Shown one piece after another: positions 10,199 to 21,084 of a stretch of 64,000 nt of DNA. The notes below the pieces were generated by a model. The model had not been told where the DNA came from, made no database searches, and saw only the letters and a program-made list of their open reading frames with translations. Numbering within the stretch: the stretch's first letter is position 1; each line of letters opens with the position of its first letter. A program made the position numbers and the translations under genes. The stretch is from Albugo candida (Eukaryota; Oomycota; Peronosporomycetes; Albuginales): the NCBI GenBank assembly GCA_040437565.1, contig JBDOQK010000037.1:124001-188000 (forward strand), written 5' to 3'.

Positions 10199-11702
10199 AT
10201 GGTGCCGAATCGTGACGCACTTTGTGAGGACAATCAAGAGCGAGTTATCGTTAAGGTTTCTGATAACGCATTCGCATCGGATAATCGTACGCTTTGCGTT
10301 GGTCCTCAAAACTTTAAAAAGATTCTTTTTCTTGGAAAGGGATCTCATGGCCGCGTTTACTCTGTCAAAAGCGTTGTATGTCACTCGCAAGTGCTCTATT
10401 GCGTCTTAAAATTTGATGAAGGGCTTGGGAATCGAAAAATTGTATGCGATGAAAGTCGTTTGCAAAGATGAGGGTAAAGAGCGAGTGAGTATAATTATTT
10501 GATGGATAAAGTCGCTTAGAATTATATTATAGCTGAATCAAATTGCAATGGAACAATCTGTCCTTAATGAAGCAAAACATCCGTGTATCATGAGTTTAAA
10601 TTACGCTTTTCAGACAGACAAGTATCATTACCTCATCATGCCGGTATCATGACCTGTGCGATAGAAACCATTTCTTAGTACAATATCGCTAATGCGTAGT
10701 ACTGTGCTGGAGGCAGCTTTCTCCAACTACTTCGTCATCAAAGGAATCATCGTTTGGAGGAGAGTCAAGCTCGCTTTTATGCGGCTGAAGTCTTTGTCGC
10801 GTTGGAATATTTACATTTGCTGGGGATCTTAGTACGAGACCTCAAACCAGAGAATATTCTTCTGCATGAATCAGGACATTTGATGCTCTCTGATTTTGAT
10901 CTGGCGACTCGAATCCACGCCAATCCGAATGTGATACATAATCAGAAGGTACGATTGCTGTCTATAGACCATACAATCAATATCTCATGCAGTATGATTG
11001 AGTAGCGTCCTTCGTGGTTTGCTACCAGAAAAGGTATGTGATCAAAGTTGTTGCATCAGAATGTGATTCAATATGAGCGATGATGTAGACTACAGACGAG
11101 ATTCTATCAGTCCTGGAGCGAGTGCGGAAAGAAAAAAGAGGCGACCACTCCATCGAAGACGTATGAGCCAATGCGAGTATCCATTCTTAGACACTGAGAC
11201 ACATTTCGAGACGGCCAATTGGCAAGAATACTCGGTTGTTGGCACGCTTGATTATATCGCTCCAGAAGTTATATCGGATGAAACGTATACCAGCTCAATT
11301 GATTGGTGGGCTTTCGGTATACTTCTGTATGAGATGTTGTACAGCACGACACCGTTTAAAGGCTCTACCAAAGCTGAAACGATTGAAAACTTGCTGGATT
11401 TGAGTAAGGAACTTACGTTTCCCGAGGAGATTCCGGTGAGCGCAGAGGCCAAAGATTTACTCCAGCGCTTGTTGACCAAGAATTCGGATATACGACTAAA
11501 GAGCCCACAGCACATTCGTCAACATTCGTTTTTTTCAACTATTCAATGGCCACGTATGTCGAGTCTACATGATGATGATGATTTACTAAGAGTTTTATTT
11601 GCAGTCATACGTCATACAAAGCCACCCCTGAAGCCTATTTTTGAGCAAGCTGGCGATGCGAAACTGGATGAACTTACAAAATACGATCATGAGGTTTTGT
11701 GA
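10199..11702 (+). CDS. AGC-type serine/threonine protein kinase with DFD in place of DFG
   Basis: Seven coding exons: 10199-10372, 10422-10484, 10533-10643, 10700-10948, 11006-11033, 11089-11553 and 11605-11702 (about 395 residues). Joins restore the kinase fold: glycine loop GKGSHGRVYSV, catalytic Lys in YAMKVV, YCAGGSF, catalytic RDLKPENIL, metal loop SDFDLATR, GTLDYIAPEVI and the C-terminal WPLIRHTKPPLKP (join at 11554-11604). DFD replaces DFG. This is typical of the plant AGCVIII and fungal Nrc2/Kin82-type subgroup, as is an insert before the GT(L)xY(I/V)APE segment (here basic, around 11089-11230). Substrates are unknown. A further tiny 3' exon after 11702 cannot be excluded. Confidence 0.85.
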
Positions 11703-12104
11703 AGCTCATTATCGGTTTTCAGAACGAGAAAAGTCCTGCTCGCTCATGCGTTGCTGAGCGGTAAATACCGACTCAAGCTTGGTGAGATTGCCCAGTCGTT
11801 GGTTGGTTACTTCAACGTGAAGCTCTCATCTGATAATTGTACATCACCTTAAAACTGTATTACTTAACCACGAAAGACAATGTTACGTGCTTTCAAATAG
11901 CGCGCAATGAAGCTGCATGATTTAATTTATTAGACGTAGTCTCTTCTTTCCTTCATTTGTATCAAATCTTGTATTGGCGCTTGCCTTATCTGAGGATTTC
12001 GAGAGGGCTTTGCACGATGAGTGTGATTGATGCCTTTCACTAAAAGTACAAATTGCAACATAATTCTACGCCTGTTCAAATAACGGTCAACGGACACGAG
12101 CTTG
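11703..12104. other. Intergenic spacer between kinase and syntaxin genes
   Basis: About 400 bp with no supported gene, repeat or RNA. It holds the 3' side of the kinase and the promoter side of the syntaxin. Confidence 0.5.
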
Positions 12105-13204
12105 ATGGCACATCGCAATCTCACGAGTGAATTTATCAGTCGACGTACGCGATTACGTGAGCAAAGCGTACGATTTAGATTGCAACATGTCACGAAAAGT
12201 CAGCCCGTTTTCTCGCTCTACAAAAATGTATACTTTTGCATGGATATGCAATGCTCTGTATGATCAATAATCTGGTTCCAATTAGAAAAAGCTAAGAGCC
12301 ATGGGTAAAGCGTTATTACAGAAAGCGCGTGAGAGTACGACACGAGTGGACGGTCAAATGGACCATGAGGTTGATGTGTTACCTCTTTGGGTACAATTAA
12401 CGGAAGGTGCGAATGAGGCGATCCGACTGCTCAATCTCAAGCGTAAGATTTGAGACTAGACTCTTTTCTTTGCTAACATTTCGCAGTGGAATACCTGCAG
12501 CTATTGCATACAAGACGCCTAATGATTCGATTCGACGAGAGCGAAAAAGGTCATGAACTTGAAGTTGAAGACGTCACTAATGAAATCGTAAATCTATTTC
12601 ACCGAGCAAATCACTCGCTGCAGAGAATGAGGTCCACGCGAAAGAATTCAGACGTCGACCAGATTGTACAGTGGAATGTGCAACAAGCCATTGCCTTTCG
12701 CATCCAAAATTTATCGGCTTCCTTCCGCAAAGGCCAAACCAAATATTTGGAGAGATTACGGCTTCAAAGCTCAAACTGCCGCGTTTTTTCCATGCTAGAA
12801 ACTTCCACAGACATATCCAATGCTGTCGCTGGTGGGGGTCAGCGTTGTGCGTTACGCCAGCGCCAAGTCGCTTCGCGAGACGCAGAGATTCAGCGAATAT
12901 TTCAGTCGGTCACAGCACTCACTCATCTCTTTCGTGAAGTCGCGAATATCGTTATTGAACAGGGAAGTATGGTAGACAGGATCGACTACAACATGACTCA
13001 GGTTCAGATACTGAGTCTTCTTCTGATACCTTCGTTCTGATTCCACTCCAATACGCTTAGGCTGTGATACGAATGCGTGGTGGATACAAACAGCTCATAA
13101 ACGCGGATACATATCAAGTGTATTCACGCGCTGAGAGATGCATTTTCATATTAGTACTGCTGATTTTCAGCTGCTTCTTGCTTTTGGTCGCAAAACACTC
13201 TTGA
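12105..13204 (+). CDS. Syntaxin-16/Tlg2-type Qa-SNARE
   Basis: Qa-SNARE of the trans-Golgi/endosome route. Four exons: 12105-12227, 12286-12442, 12487-13001 and 13061-13204 (312 residues). The first exon supplies MAHRNLTSEFISRR, like the conserved N-peptide of syntaxin-16 that binds Vps45. Exon 2 has LPLWVQL, close to the family's PPxWV. The SNARE helix (from about QVASRDAEIQRIFQSV to EQGSMVDRIDYNMTQ) contains the central Gln region and crosses the last intron. The final exon ends with a hydrophobic anchor (FILVLLIFSCFLLLVA) and a few basic residues, as expected for a tail-anchored SNARE. Its stop lies only 5 bp from the stop of the convergent zinc-finger gene. Confidence 0.9.
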
Positions 13205-13209
13205 GACTT

Positions 13210-15203
13210 TCATCGTCGACTTTGAGGAGAAAGACTTTTTGGATTCAAAAATTGGATACTATTGGATTGTATAGTCGGAATGTTCTGCAGGCGTTGGAAT
13301 TTGCCATGTTTTTCGATGTGTTTGACACTTTTCAACTTCGGAATTAATTTCGCAAAAGTCGGCTTCTCCAAAGTGTTTATCTTGCATTCGCTCATGGAAA
13401 TGTTATTGTGCCCCGTAATCATCAATGACAAAGGATTTGTATTGATCTCTTTCTTGCGTCTGACCATTTTTGGTAATACTTGTGATTTTTTCTTGGTTTG
13501 TATTTCCATCAAACGAAGATTTCGACCACAAGACTCGACAGATATCGGTCTGATAGATGGGAAAACGAGATGACCATTTTCATTAGAATCGCTCAAGTCG
13601 TTGGAGAGGGAGTCAAGTCGTTGTGCTTGAGCCTCAAGTGCCTTCCAGACATTTTTTGAAGGTCCAATGTAGATGGATAAGTCTTGAATCAGATTTTTCG
13701 AGCTGACCGGTTCTAATATCTTTTCGAACTTAGGACGAACCGCAAGTCCCGGGAAGAGTTGTACTCCACACCCGGGTTGTGGACACGCATATTCTTTGAC
13801 CAGAAAGAGCCTTGACATGCACCCTTCGTGAAAAGTGTGCTACCATTAGAGAATGTTGAGGAGCCAATTCAAAGATCTCAAAGATGAAACCTACACCACA
13901 GATTGTCTCTCTTAAAATCGTCGAGGATCGTAAGACCTGCTGACAAATCGAGCAGAATTCGTTCGTGGCCATTAATCTCTTTGCATCTTCTGCTAAAATC
14001 TGCTTTCCGGGTAGAACAGACATTAGGTAATGATGCAAAGGCTCATACTCGTGGCTATCGAGCTGCAGTAAAAGCTCGTAATCGTTGGTTGAAATCTCTC
14101 GACCTTGTAATCGCGAGATAGCTTCTCGATTAGATTTGCGCGGTTGACAATCTCGATAGGCGGGTTCCCAAGGATCAGTGACGTTACTTTTAGTCACAAA
14201 GAAATGCTTCGGATGGACGTTAGTCTCTACGCACAAAAAGAAGTCAAACCCCGCAATTGTGAGGCTCTGAAACGTACTGAAACATCGTTCACATAAGTTC
14301 ACGTTTTTACACCGTAGGCAGCGATACAGCTGTACGCGAATGGGCTTTGTGGCGCATTTCTTGCAGACGATGTTTTTATGAACATTCAACTTCTTATTGG
14401 CTTTGTTTTCCTCCCGTCTGAGATCTGTGAGGGAATGCTGCCCCCAATCTTTCCGGCATAACGGACAGATGATACTCTCTTTAGATTGTTTGCGACTCTC
14501 ACCGAACACTCGCACTTGAGACAACGTCAGATGAGTGGCTTTTGATTTGTAAGATGCATGGGACGTACTGCATTCAATGTGAAAGTTATTTCCGCAGCCT
14601 TTCCGGCAAAATGTGAGTGGCTCAGTCTCAAGCATTTCTTCCTGGCAGATTGCACACACTTCGCCGAGAGCTAATTCGTGACGGGCAACATTTTCAGTGT
14701 CGGGAGAAAGTGTCGATTCTATCCTTTTTTTCTTTCTTAGAAATTCGTGAGAAGTGTAATTTGGATTGGCTTTTTGCTTGTAGTTTCCACCTAACACCAG
14801 GTCAATCTGCACAGAAATTCACATTACGATGGAATACTGCAGGTATGTAGAACCAACTTCAGAGTCAATGAGGGACTTTTGCCAGAGTATTGGCATCTCT
14901 CGAGGCACACGTAAGACTTTGAGCATCACAAATAAGATATGTATGCAGATCTCCGCGTCTCCACACGAACAAGATTGTAAAGTGCCTATATATACTTTGA
15001 ATTTGCGATCATTATTTCGTTCCTGTACCTGCCATAACGAAAAGGTTAGCATATCAGTGTTTGGGTCAAGTAGCTGTGAGATCCACCACGAATGAGGTAG
15101 GACCACTTGTTTGAACTAGATACATCGTTGTGTGAAGTGTTTGCTCGATACGGCTCTCAACGAGTGCTGGAATTCTACTCCGATAGGGAGCCAAGCGACT
15201 CAT
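13210..15203 (-). CDS. ZSWIM2-like protein: SWIM, RING, ZZ and second RING zinc fingers
   Basis: Four exons on the minus strand: 15203-15087, 15028-14858, 14806-13895 and 13839-13210 (609 residues). Domains run in the order of animal ZSWIM2: a SWIM finger (CSCGDAEICIHI, CxCx(n)CxH), RING 1 (CAICQEEM through CPLCRKDWG), a ZZ-type finger (CKKC, YRCLRC, LCERCF) and RING 2 (CSICQQVL, then ICGHTFHEGCM built across the 13840-13894 intron, then CPQPGC). ZSWIM2/MEX is an E3 ubiquitin ligase in animals, so ligase activity is inferred. The basic C-terminal tail of about 150 residues has no recognised domain. The 51-58 nt introns were placed by restoring the SWIM-RING linker and the RING cysteines. Confidence 0.85.
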
Positions 15204-18197
15204 TTTACGTGTGCCTCCATTAATACATTGATTGTAACCAACATCTAGGATGATCCCTATAAAAATGATATCTTCCGATGAATGATTTGTGGGTTCATCT
15301 CAACGTCATTCGATTAAGCAATTACAAACTACTCAATTGTCGTGATTAAGTGACTAGAGAAGAATTCTTTGTAGGAGCTTCCGGAGATCTCTTCTTTAGC
15401 TCCGTAAACACGTCTTTCACCGGTTGTATTAGGTACATTACCTAGAAGCCTATTCACATTTGCCACTCGTTTAATGGCATATCTGTGAAGGATTTTCTTC
15501 CTCCATTGAAAAGGTTTAGCCCTCCTACATTCAGCTTCCCAGAAGTGCGCGCTCTCGAATTGCTGTGACAGAGCACTATCCAAATGCTTTTTTGACATTG
15601 AAACCAACTTTTTTGAAGCAAGAAAGTCCAAATCGGAAGCAGTATGATTTTCTTGCGGAAACGCCAGCATTAAGAGCCTAACACGACAACCTGGAGGTTG
15701 TATTTAATGAGAGGAAAACCGAAGGATTCAGAAAAACATGCTTCAGAAACGCTTTCGATTCAGTTCTGTTCGCTTATTGCAAAGGTATTGTGGCATCACC
15801 TTCGATAATTCAATGCGTGCAAGAGGTTGGTCTTGGAGCGGTTCTGCGGAAGATAGCACTTTATTTATTTTCGACTTTCCCGACGTCAAGCTGAGAGTCT
15901 GTCGTATCGTCTCAGCCTTTTACACATTTAAGTTCGCTGTCTCCGCAGCAGCCAATTTCGCTTTCCTACGTGTTTGTTGTGCTGTGACCAGTTGACTCTT
16001 ACTTGTAATATTAGTTCAATTACAAATCCGTTTCAAAGAGGATTAGCACACGCACAGTTGGTCAACACTTGGAAATCCTTCTATTATGTAGCTCTTTTAG
16101 ATCCTCACTTCGAATGCGAATGGATGCCGTTTTGTATAGCTTAAAGAATGTCAGTCCTGATCCTGTCTGCAAGCACACTATTGCTTTGTTTCCATTACCT
16201 TTAAGCAATTGGAGTGAAGAAAATCTGAGAACTTTGATGTCAGCAGAGACGTTTGAATTTTCTTGTCCTGTACCGAACTAAAATGAGCAAAGCATTGATC
16301 CAAGCAGAATTAGTGATAAAGTCTCAACAGCTGCACTACCTTTCTATTACGTGTGATAAGACATTGCCTACCATGCCGACAAGGTATATGAAAGCCTTCC
16401 ATGCGAGTATAAAATGCAAAAAAAGTAGAATTCAAATATGGAGTTCTATCGCACAATGGATGTAGATTAGCAGGGAAGGAGCACATTACAACCCGCTAAA
16501 ATACGACGATCCTGCTGTAGTATAGAAAAAAGGATTACAAAAGTGGACTTTCGCTGTAACGATGTCTTAAGGCCCTGAACTTGACGCTGACCACCTGTTG
16601 TAGCCCAATGCATGCTGGACAGTACAACAACGAAACCAATATCTTCTCTTCCCATGTGTTGTGCTGTTTTGAAGAAGCGGACGAAACCATGATGATGATG
16701 ATTCTTGGCAAAGAGCGCTGATCATTCCCGTATCTAGAGTCAGTCGTGTTGATGGAAGCCTTCGAAGCTACACGTACTATAGCGGCCATTTCCAAGATGC
16801 AAATCGACTACCAATTTAAAGTACTTCATGTCAGTGTCGCAGCTCGATTTTTATATAAAAAGGGATACAATGGCAATTTTGTACGTGCTCCTCGACAGTT
16901 TTGAAGAGTTAGTGGAACTCGTGAAGCACTAAACAGCTATAAAAAGTCGGGTGAGACGTGCAGCGTTGCTTTCAATTTCCAGCGCAGCTGGACAAAGGAA
17001 GCATCACAGACTCTTCCTGAAGGAGAGGGCGATGAAGTAATCAGATAGTAATATGACGCGAGTAAACGAGACGGGGGGGCGAATCGATTACGGTCTTTCG
17101 TATAGTTGGCCGGGCAAGTGCGACATCGAGCACATTATGGGACGATTGGTCGACATCAGCCGCTGCGCCATCGATTTCTTCGTTTCAAGACATATAAGGT
17201 TCAGACGCCATCTGATTCTATCAGACCAAATCAGCCATTCTACGCGCGGAAGCTACCTCAAGCTATCTAGCAGGCGCTAGCAATGCCCACAATTTTGCCC
17301 ATTGACAGCTAAGTATGCTCGATCACCTACAAGGGAGCAAAATGCTGCTGCTGTAGGGAGTCGGTCCTTTATATATAATGGTACTGGCGTGGGCTATGCG
17401 TAATGGAGCACCAGAGTATGAGATCATAAGATTTAGCCATGGTATAAACTGCTTCCGGTGCTATTTGTCAGATGTCAGCTCATCATGCTGGTGGGGAGAT
17501 AGAACCCAAAAACTATTTCATTGGCAGTCACACGAAATCTCTCCCTTTCTGCACATAGACATACGGCGCTAATTGTCTATCGTGAATCGGCCATTAGTTC
17601 CATCAGATTTTTCATCCCATAAAACTTATGGGCTATTTTTTGTAAGAAATTTGGCTAATGGGAAGCGGGACAGTGTTGTATTTGCAAGAAGAACAGCCTT
17701 TATAATGCGCAAGCACACCATTCAGTCAATTACAAAATTTTCAAGTGAAATTGATACATCTTCGGTGCATTTATGTGACTAAAATGAGAAATATGAAATA
17801 CAATGCTGTGCCACCAACATTCTTCGTTTTATACATGTTTATTGTACTCCGAGAGGCTGATTCAATTGTGATGGGATGTGCAAATAAATGTGTATGCAAG
17901 CTATCCACCTAGATAGAAATCAATCGCGATAGCTTGATTCCATGGCTATAATATAATCCAAGATGACATGTTTAGCGGCCGCATTTTGTTACGGATACTT
18001 AATCGAGTCAAACCATCTTGTCATCAATTACTCATCCAATCGGAGCTCATTATTAATAGACGATGGCGTTCCACTGATTATACTAAGTAGGGGAGGTTTG
18101 ATTGTTTCACAATATTACATGTGAGAGGGATCGATATCATCGATTCTGCAACAAAGGTTCGATTTTTGTATGTCTCTTACCTAAAGTATTAACTTTG
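15204..18197. other. Gene-poor region
   Basis: Three kilobases in which I find only short, mutually overlapping frames on both strands. None carries a family motif I trust. Minor hints are an ATG frame on the minus strand (15329-15670, listed separately), a minus-strand stretch near 15740-15994 rich in Lys/Ala/Gln with an internal stop, and a plus-strand 75-codon frame at 17053-17280. A run of seven G at about 17083 sits in the last one. It may be decayed coding sequence, UTRs or fast-evolving genes with small exons. Confidence 0.5.
15329..15670 (-). CDS. Hypothetical 113-residue protein
   Basis: An ATG-started frame of 113 residues inside a gene-poor region. The sequence is basic and rich in Lys, Ser and Arg. 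No signal peptide, transmembrane span or recognised motif is seen. It could be the last exon of a longer minus-strand gene. The evidence is only frame length and a normal start codon. Confidence 0.25.
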   Translation of the reverse strand: MLAFPQENHTASDLDFLASKKLVSMSKKHLDSALSQQFESAHFWEAECRRAKPFQWRKKILHRYAIKRVANVNRLLGNVPNTTGERRVYGAKEEISGSSYKEFFSSHLITTIE

Positions 18198-18203
18198 GGA
18201 ACG

Positions 18204-18529
18204 ATGGCAAACGCTGACGAATATTTGACCAAGAAATATGACAAGTGGAAGAATTTTGACGTTTGTACTCTTTGTATCACCGTACGATTCAACTATTCAT
18301 CACGTCAATTCATTAGGAAAATTCTGATTCAGAAGAAGAAATTCCTCGTGTTCCCACACAATTTGATCTCGAAGGAGATGGTATTCATTTCGTGCCTCTG
18401 TTTCCTCATTTTCTCACACCTTATTGTGTAGCGGACATAATTGTGAGCTCCAAACAGTATCTTAAACCGGCCGAAGTCGAAAAAGTGAAGAAATTGAGCC
18501 AAAACAAAAATGAAATCTGGCAAGTTGTC
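18204..18529 (+). other. Duplicate copy of the 5' end of the MYND gene (assembly overlap)
   Basis: Contains the same ATG, first exon (18204-18260), 56-nt intron and start of exon 2 as the full gene that begins at 18636. The segment 18198-18529 is identical to 18630-18961 on the other side of the N-run. It is one locus written twice and not a second gene. Confidence 0.9.
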
Positions 18530-18629
18530 NNNNNNNNNNNNNNNNNNNNNNNNNNNNNNNNNNNNNNNNNNNNNNNNNNNNNNNNNNNNNNNNNNNNNNN
18601 NNNNNNNNNNNNNNNNNNNNNNNNNNNNN
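18530..18629. other. False gap: 332-bp identical flanks
   Basis: Run of 100 N. The 332 bp before it (18198-18529) recur exactly after it (18630-18961), so two contigs overlap here and should be merged. Confidence 0.9.
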
Positions 18630-18635
18630 GGAACG

Positions 18636-20509
18636 ATGGCAAACGCTGACGAATATTTGACCAAGAAATATGACAAGTGGAAGAATTTTGACGTTTGTAC
18701 TCTTTGTATCACCGTACGATTCAACTATTCATCACGTCAATTCATTAGGAAAATTCTGATTCAGAAGAAGAAATTCCTCGTGTTCCCACACAATTTGATC
18801 TCGAAGGAGATGGTATTCATTTCGTGCCTCTGTTTCCTCATTTTCTCACACCTTATTGTGTAGCGGACATAATTGTGAGCTCCAAACAGTATCTTAAACC
18901 GGCCGAAGTCGAAAAAGTGAAGAAATTGAGCCAAAACAAAAATGAAATCTGGCAAGTTGTCGTTCGCAAACTCCGCGTGTGGTCTGCCACTTCATCCTCC
19001 AATGAGACTTCAACGGTCACTCCATGTCGCCCTTACTGCATAATGATCAATAACTTGTATCCACTTGGTCAAGTCGTACATAAAGTGATCTGTAATCCAC
19101 CCGAAGAATATCCTTCACCATCTAAAATTATACAATGCCTGATCCAAACCATGCTCGATCCACCTTCGAACAACTTTACGCAACATCGTCCGGACAAGAT
19201 CGTCTTTCCTGATAAATATTTTGTCGGTGAGCTGAGGAAATCATGTGGCTTCATCAATATCGAGTGTTCCTACTTGTCCGAGTCGGAAGGCATCGATTCT
19301 TATATCAAACAACTATCCGAACACCTGGTCAAGAAAGAAATGGCATCCGTCAATTCGGTCAATGAGCGTCCTGGATCTCTTCTTGAAGAGAACGGCATCA
19401 CTACAGAGCTATTCCGAGAATTCCATGAGCTGTGTAAACAATTTTATGAGACAAAACCATGGCTCAAGTATGCTGAACGGCAGGCACTTCAAATATCTGC
19501 AAGCCAACAAATTCGGTTGAGCTCGAAGTACAACGTACCTAGTGGAAACGTGTTTGTGTCTGTTATTGCAACGCAAACGCAAGAGGATTTTGTACATGGA
19601 ATGGCTCTTTTCATAACTCGATCTGACATGGAACGACGTGTGGTACCACCGGACGAGCAATTGGCATTGATGGTGGACCCAAGACTTCGACGGTGTGCCT
19701 TGTGTGATTCTCGTGCAGAAGATTTGGAGGAGAAATTGAATGTCAAGAACGTAGAATTGAAACGATGCACACGCTGCAAATGCGTTTTTTACTGCAATCA
19801 AGAATGTCAACGCGCGCACTGGAAAGATCACCGAATGAATTGTGTGGCTGCTGAAGAAACGACAGAGAAGAATGCCGCTGGTGTTCAGTGGGGATCCATC
19901 GAATTGTCAATTTTATTTGGATCTGAAATGCTCTCTTCGTTTGATGATCTAGATGCAATCGAAAGACTCGAGATCGAAGCGTCTGGAGTGTCAGAAAGCG
20001 ATAATATGCCGATGTACCCATCTGTCATTGCTCTCGATCGAGGAACGCTCAGAACTCCGAATGCCACCGATTTGTTTCTACTAATTCGTGGTCTACGGGC
20101 GTTCGTCGGGTTGGAGGATCATCCTCACTTCATGCAGAAATCAACTTTGGATCTGATTGGTCTCAAAGTGCCGGAACAAACACTTGAACTGCATGTGGAC
20201 GGGAGTTCTTTCGGTACTTCCGACCCACTCAAAGTGCGGAATGCAACCGTTTTGACCACAAAAGATGTCGATCGTCTACGCAAAACCGTTCAGAGCGCCA
20301 ACATTACGGAACTGGAGTCAAACGTGAACAAGGAATGCGACAGTCAAGTGGGCCAAACGCTGAGAGATGACTCCATGAAACATGTTGAGGATGTTGACGG
20401 TCTTACTCCGCCTGTTGAAGTGAAGCGCATCAGTGAAGAAGAAGGCACAGAAAATTCAATACAAAGAAGAAAAGGAGACAAGAAATCGGATTCTTGTTGT
20501 GTGATGTGA
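18636..20509 (+). CDS. MYND-type zinc-finger protein with possible C-terminal CaaX box
   Basis: Exons 18636-18692 and 18749-20509 (605 residues); the intron join reads KNFD/ENSDSEEE. The N-terminal third has no recognised family. A MYND zinc finger lies in the middle (CALC, CTRCKCVFYCNQECQRAH, HRMNC), a protein-interaction module. An acidic and lysine-rich tail ends in Cys-Cys-Val-Met, preceded by Lys/Asp/Ser residues. This fits a CaaX prenylation signal, suggesting membrane anchoring; the modification is inferred from the last four residues only. Histone methylation cannot be claimed because no SET domain is seen. The first 332 bp of the locus are duplicated upstream across a false gap. Confidence 0.8.
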
Positions 20510-20527
20510 CATTCATTTTTGACAATG

Positions 20528-20627
20528 NNNNNNNNNNNNNNNNNNNNNNNNNNNNNNNNNNNNNNNNNNNNNNNNNNNNNNNNNNNNNNNNNNNNNNNNN
20601 NNNNNNNNNNNNNNNNNNNNNNNNNNN
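20528..20627. other. False gap: 30-bp identical flanks
   Basis: Run of 100 N just after the MYND gene stop. The last 30 bp before it (20498-20527) recur exactly at 20628-20657. Confidence 0.85.
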
Positions 20628-20741
20628 TGTGTGATGTGACATTCATTTTTGACAATGACCGCGCTGTGACCAACATTTTTGCACTTTGAAACGTGTGTAT
20701 CCAATTAGTTTTTACCGGTATCAAAAAAGTATTGTTGGTTT

Positions 20742-20994
20742 ATGAGCAAACAGAAAGCGAAACCTCGAGAGAATCCCAGGGCAAGTAATAAATTGTCATT
20801 TGAAAATGCTTTGCACGAGATTGAACAAATAGCGGTATCTGATTCCTTTATCACTTATCCAATACGATGATGACTAAGTACGCTATCTCTTTTAGAACGA
20901 CCTGAAGACTGTTTCGGAGCAGCGTGCGCACCTATTAGAAAAGTGTAATGGATCCATAAAGCTCAAAGTAGTAACAAATCAAAGCATCAAATAG
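20742..20994 (+). CDS. Tiny intron-containing protein resembling exonuclease VII small subunit N-terminus
   Basis: Two exons, 20742-20834 and 20896-20994, with a 61-nt intron, give 63 residues. The segment SFENALHEIEQIANDL, restored across the intron, resembles the conserved start of bacterial XseB (F-E-x-AL-x-ELE-x-IV-x-x-L). The second half (SEQRAHLLEKCNGSIKL) is helical but not clearly XseB. It may instead be a small coiled-coil protein whose likeness is chance. Support comes from good splice signals, an ATG and a compact spacing between two same-strand genes. Whether it binds a nuclease partner is unknown; no large subunit is seen in the window. Confidence 0.4.
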
Positions 20995-21084
20995 ATGCGA
21001 AGACTCGATACCCTCTTAACCGTACTTAAACGCCTTTAATTTCGGTTCTATTCTGGCTCGTCTTTTCGCCTCGTGCTGACGATA

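Noticed and set aside
11695-11752. Extra 3' exon of the AGC kinase
   Set aside because: It would need an intron of about 30 nt, shorter than any other here; the stop at 11700-11702 is simpler.
15740-15994. Minus-strand stretch resembling the PAPA-1 (INO80 subunit) pattern of Arg/Lys/Glu-rich helix
   Set aside because: An in-frame TAA interrupts it and no intron of normal size removes the stop; the likeness is compositional.
17053-17280. Plus-strand frame with NETGGRIDYGL, reminiscent of DDHD phospholipases
   Set aside because: Only about ten residues fit, no lipase motif is nearby, and a seven-G run precedes the match.
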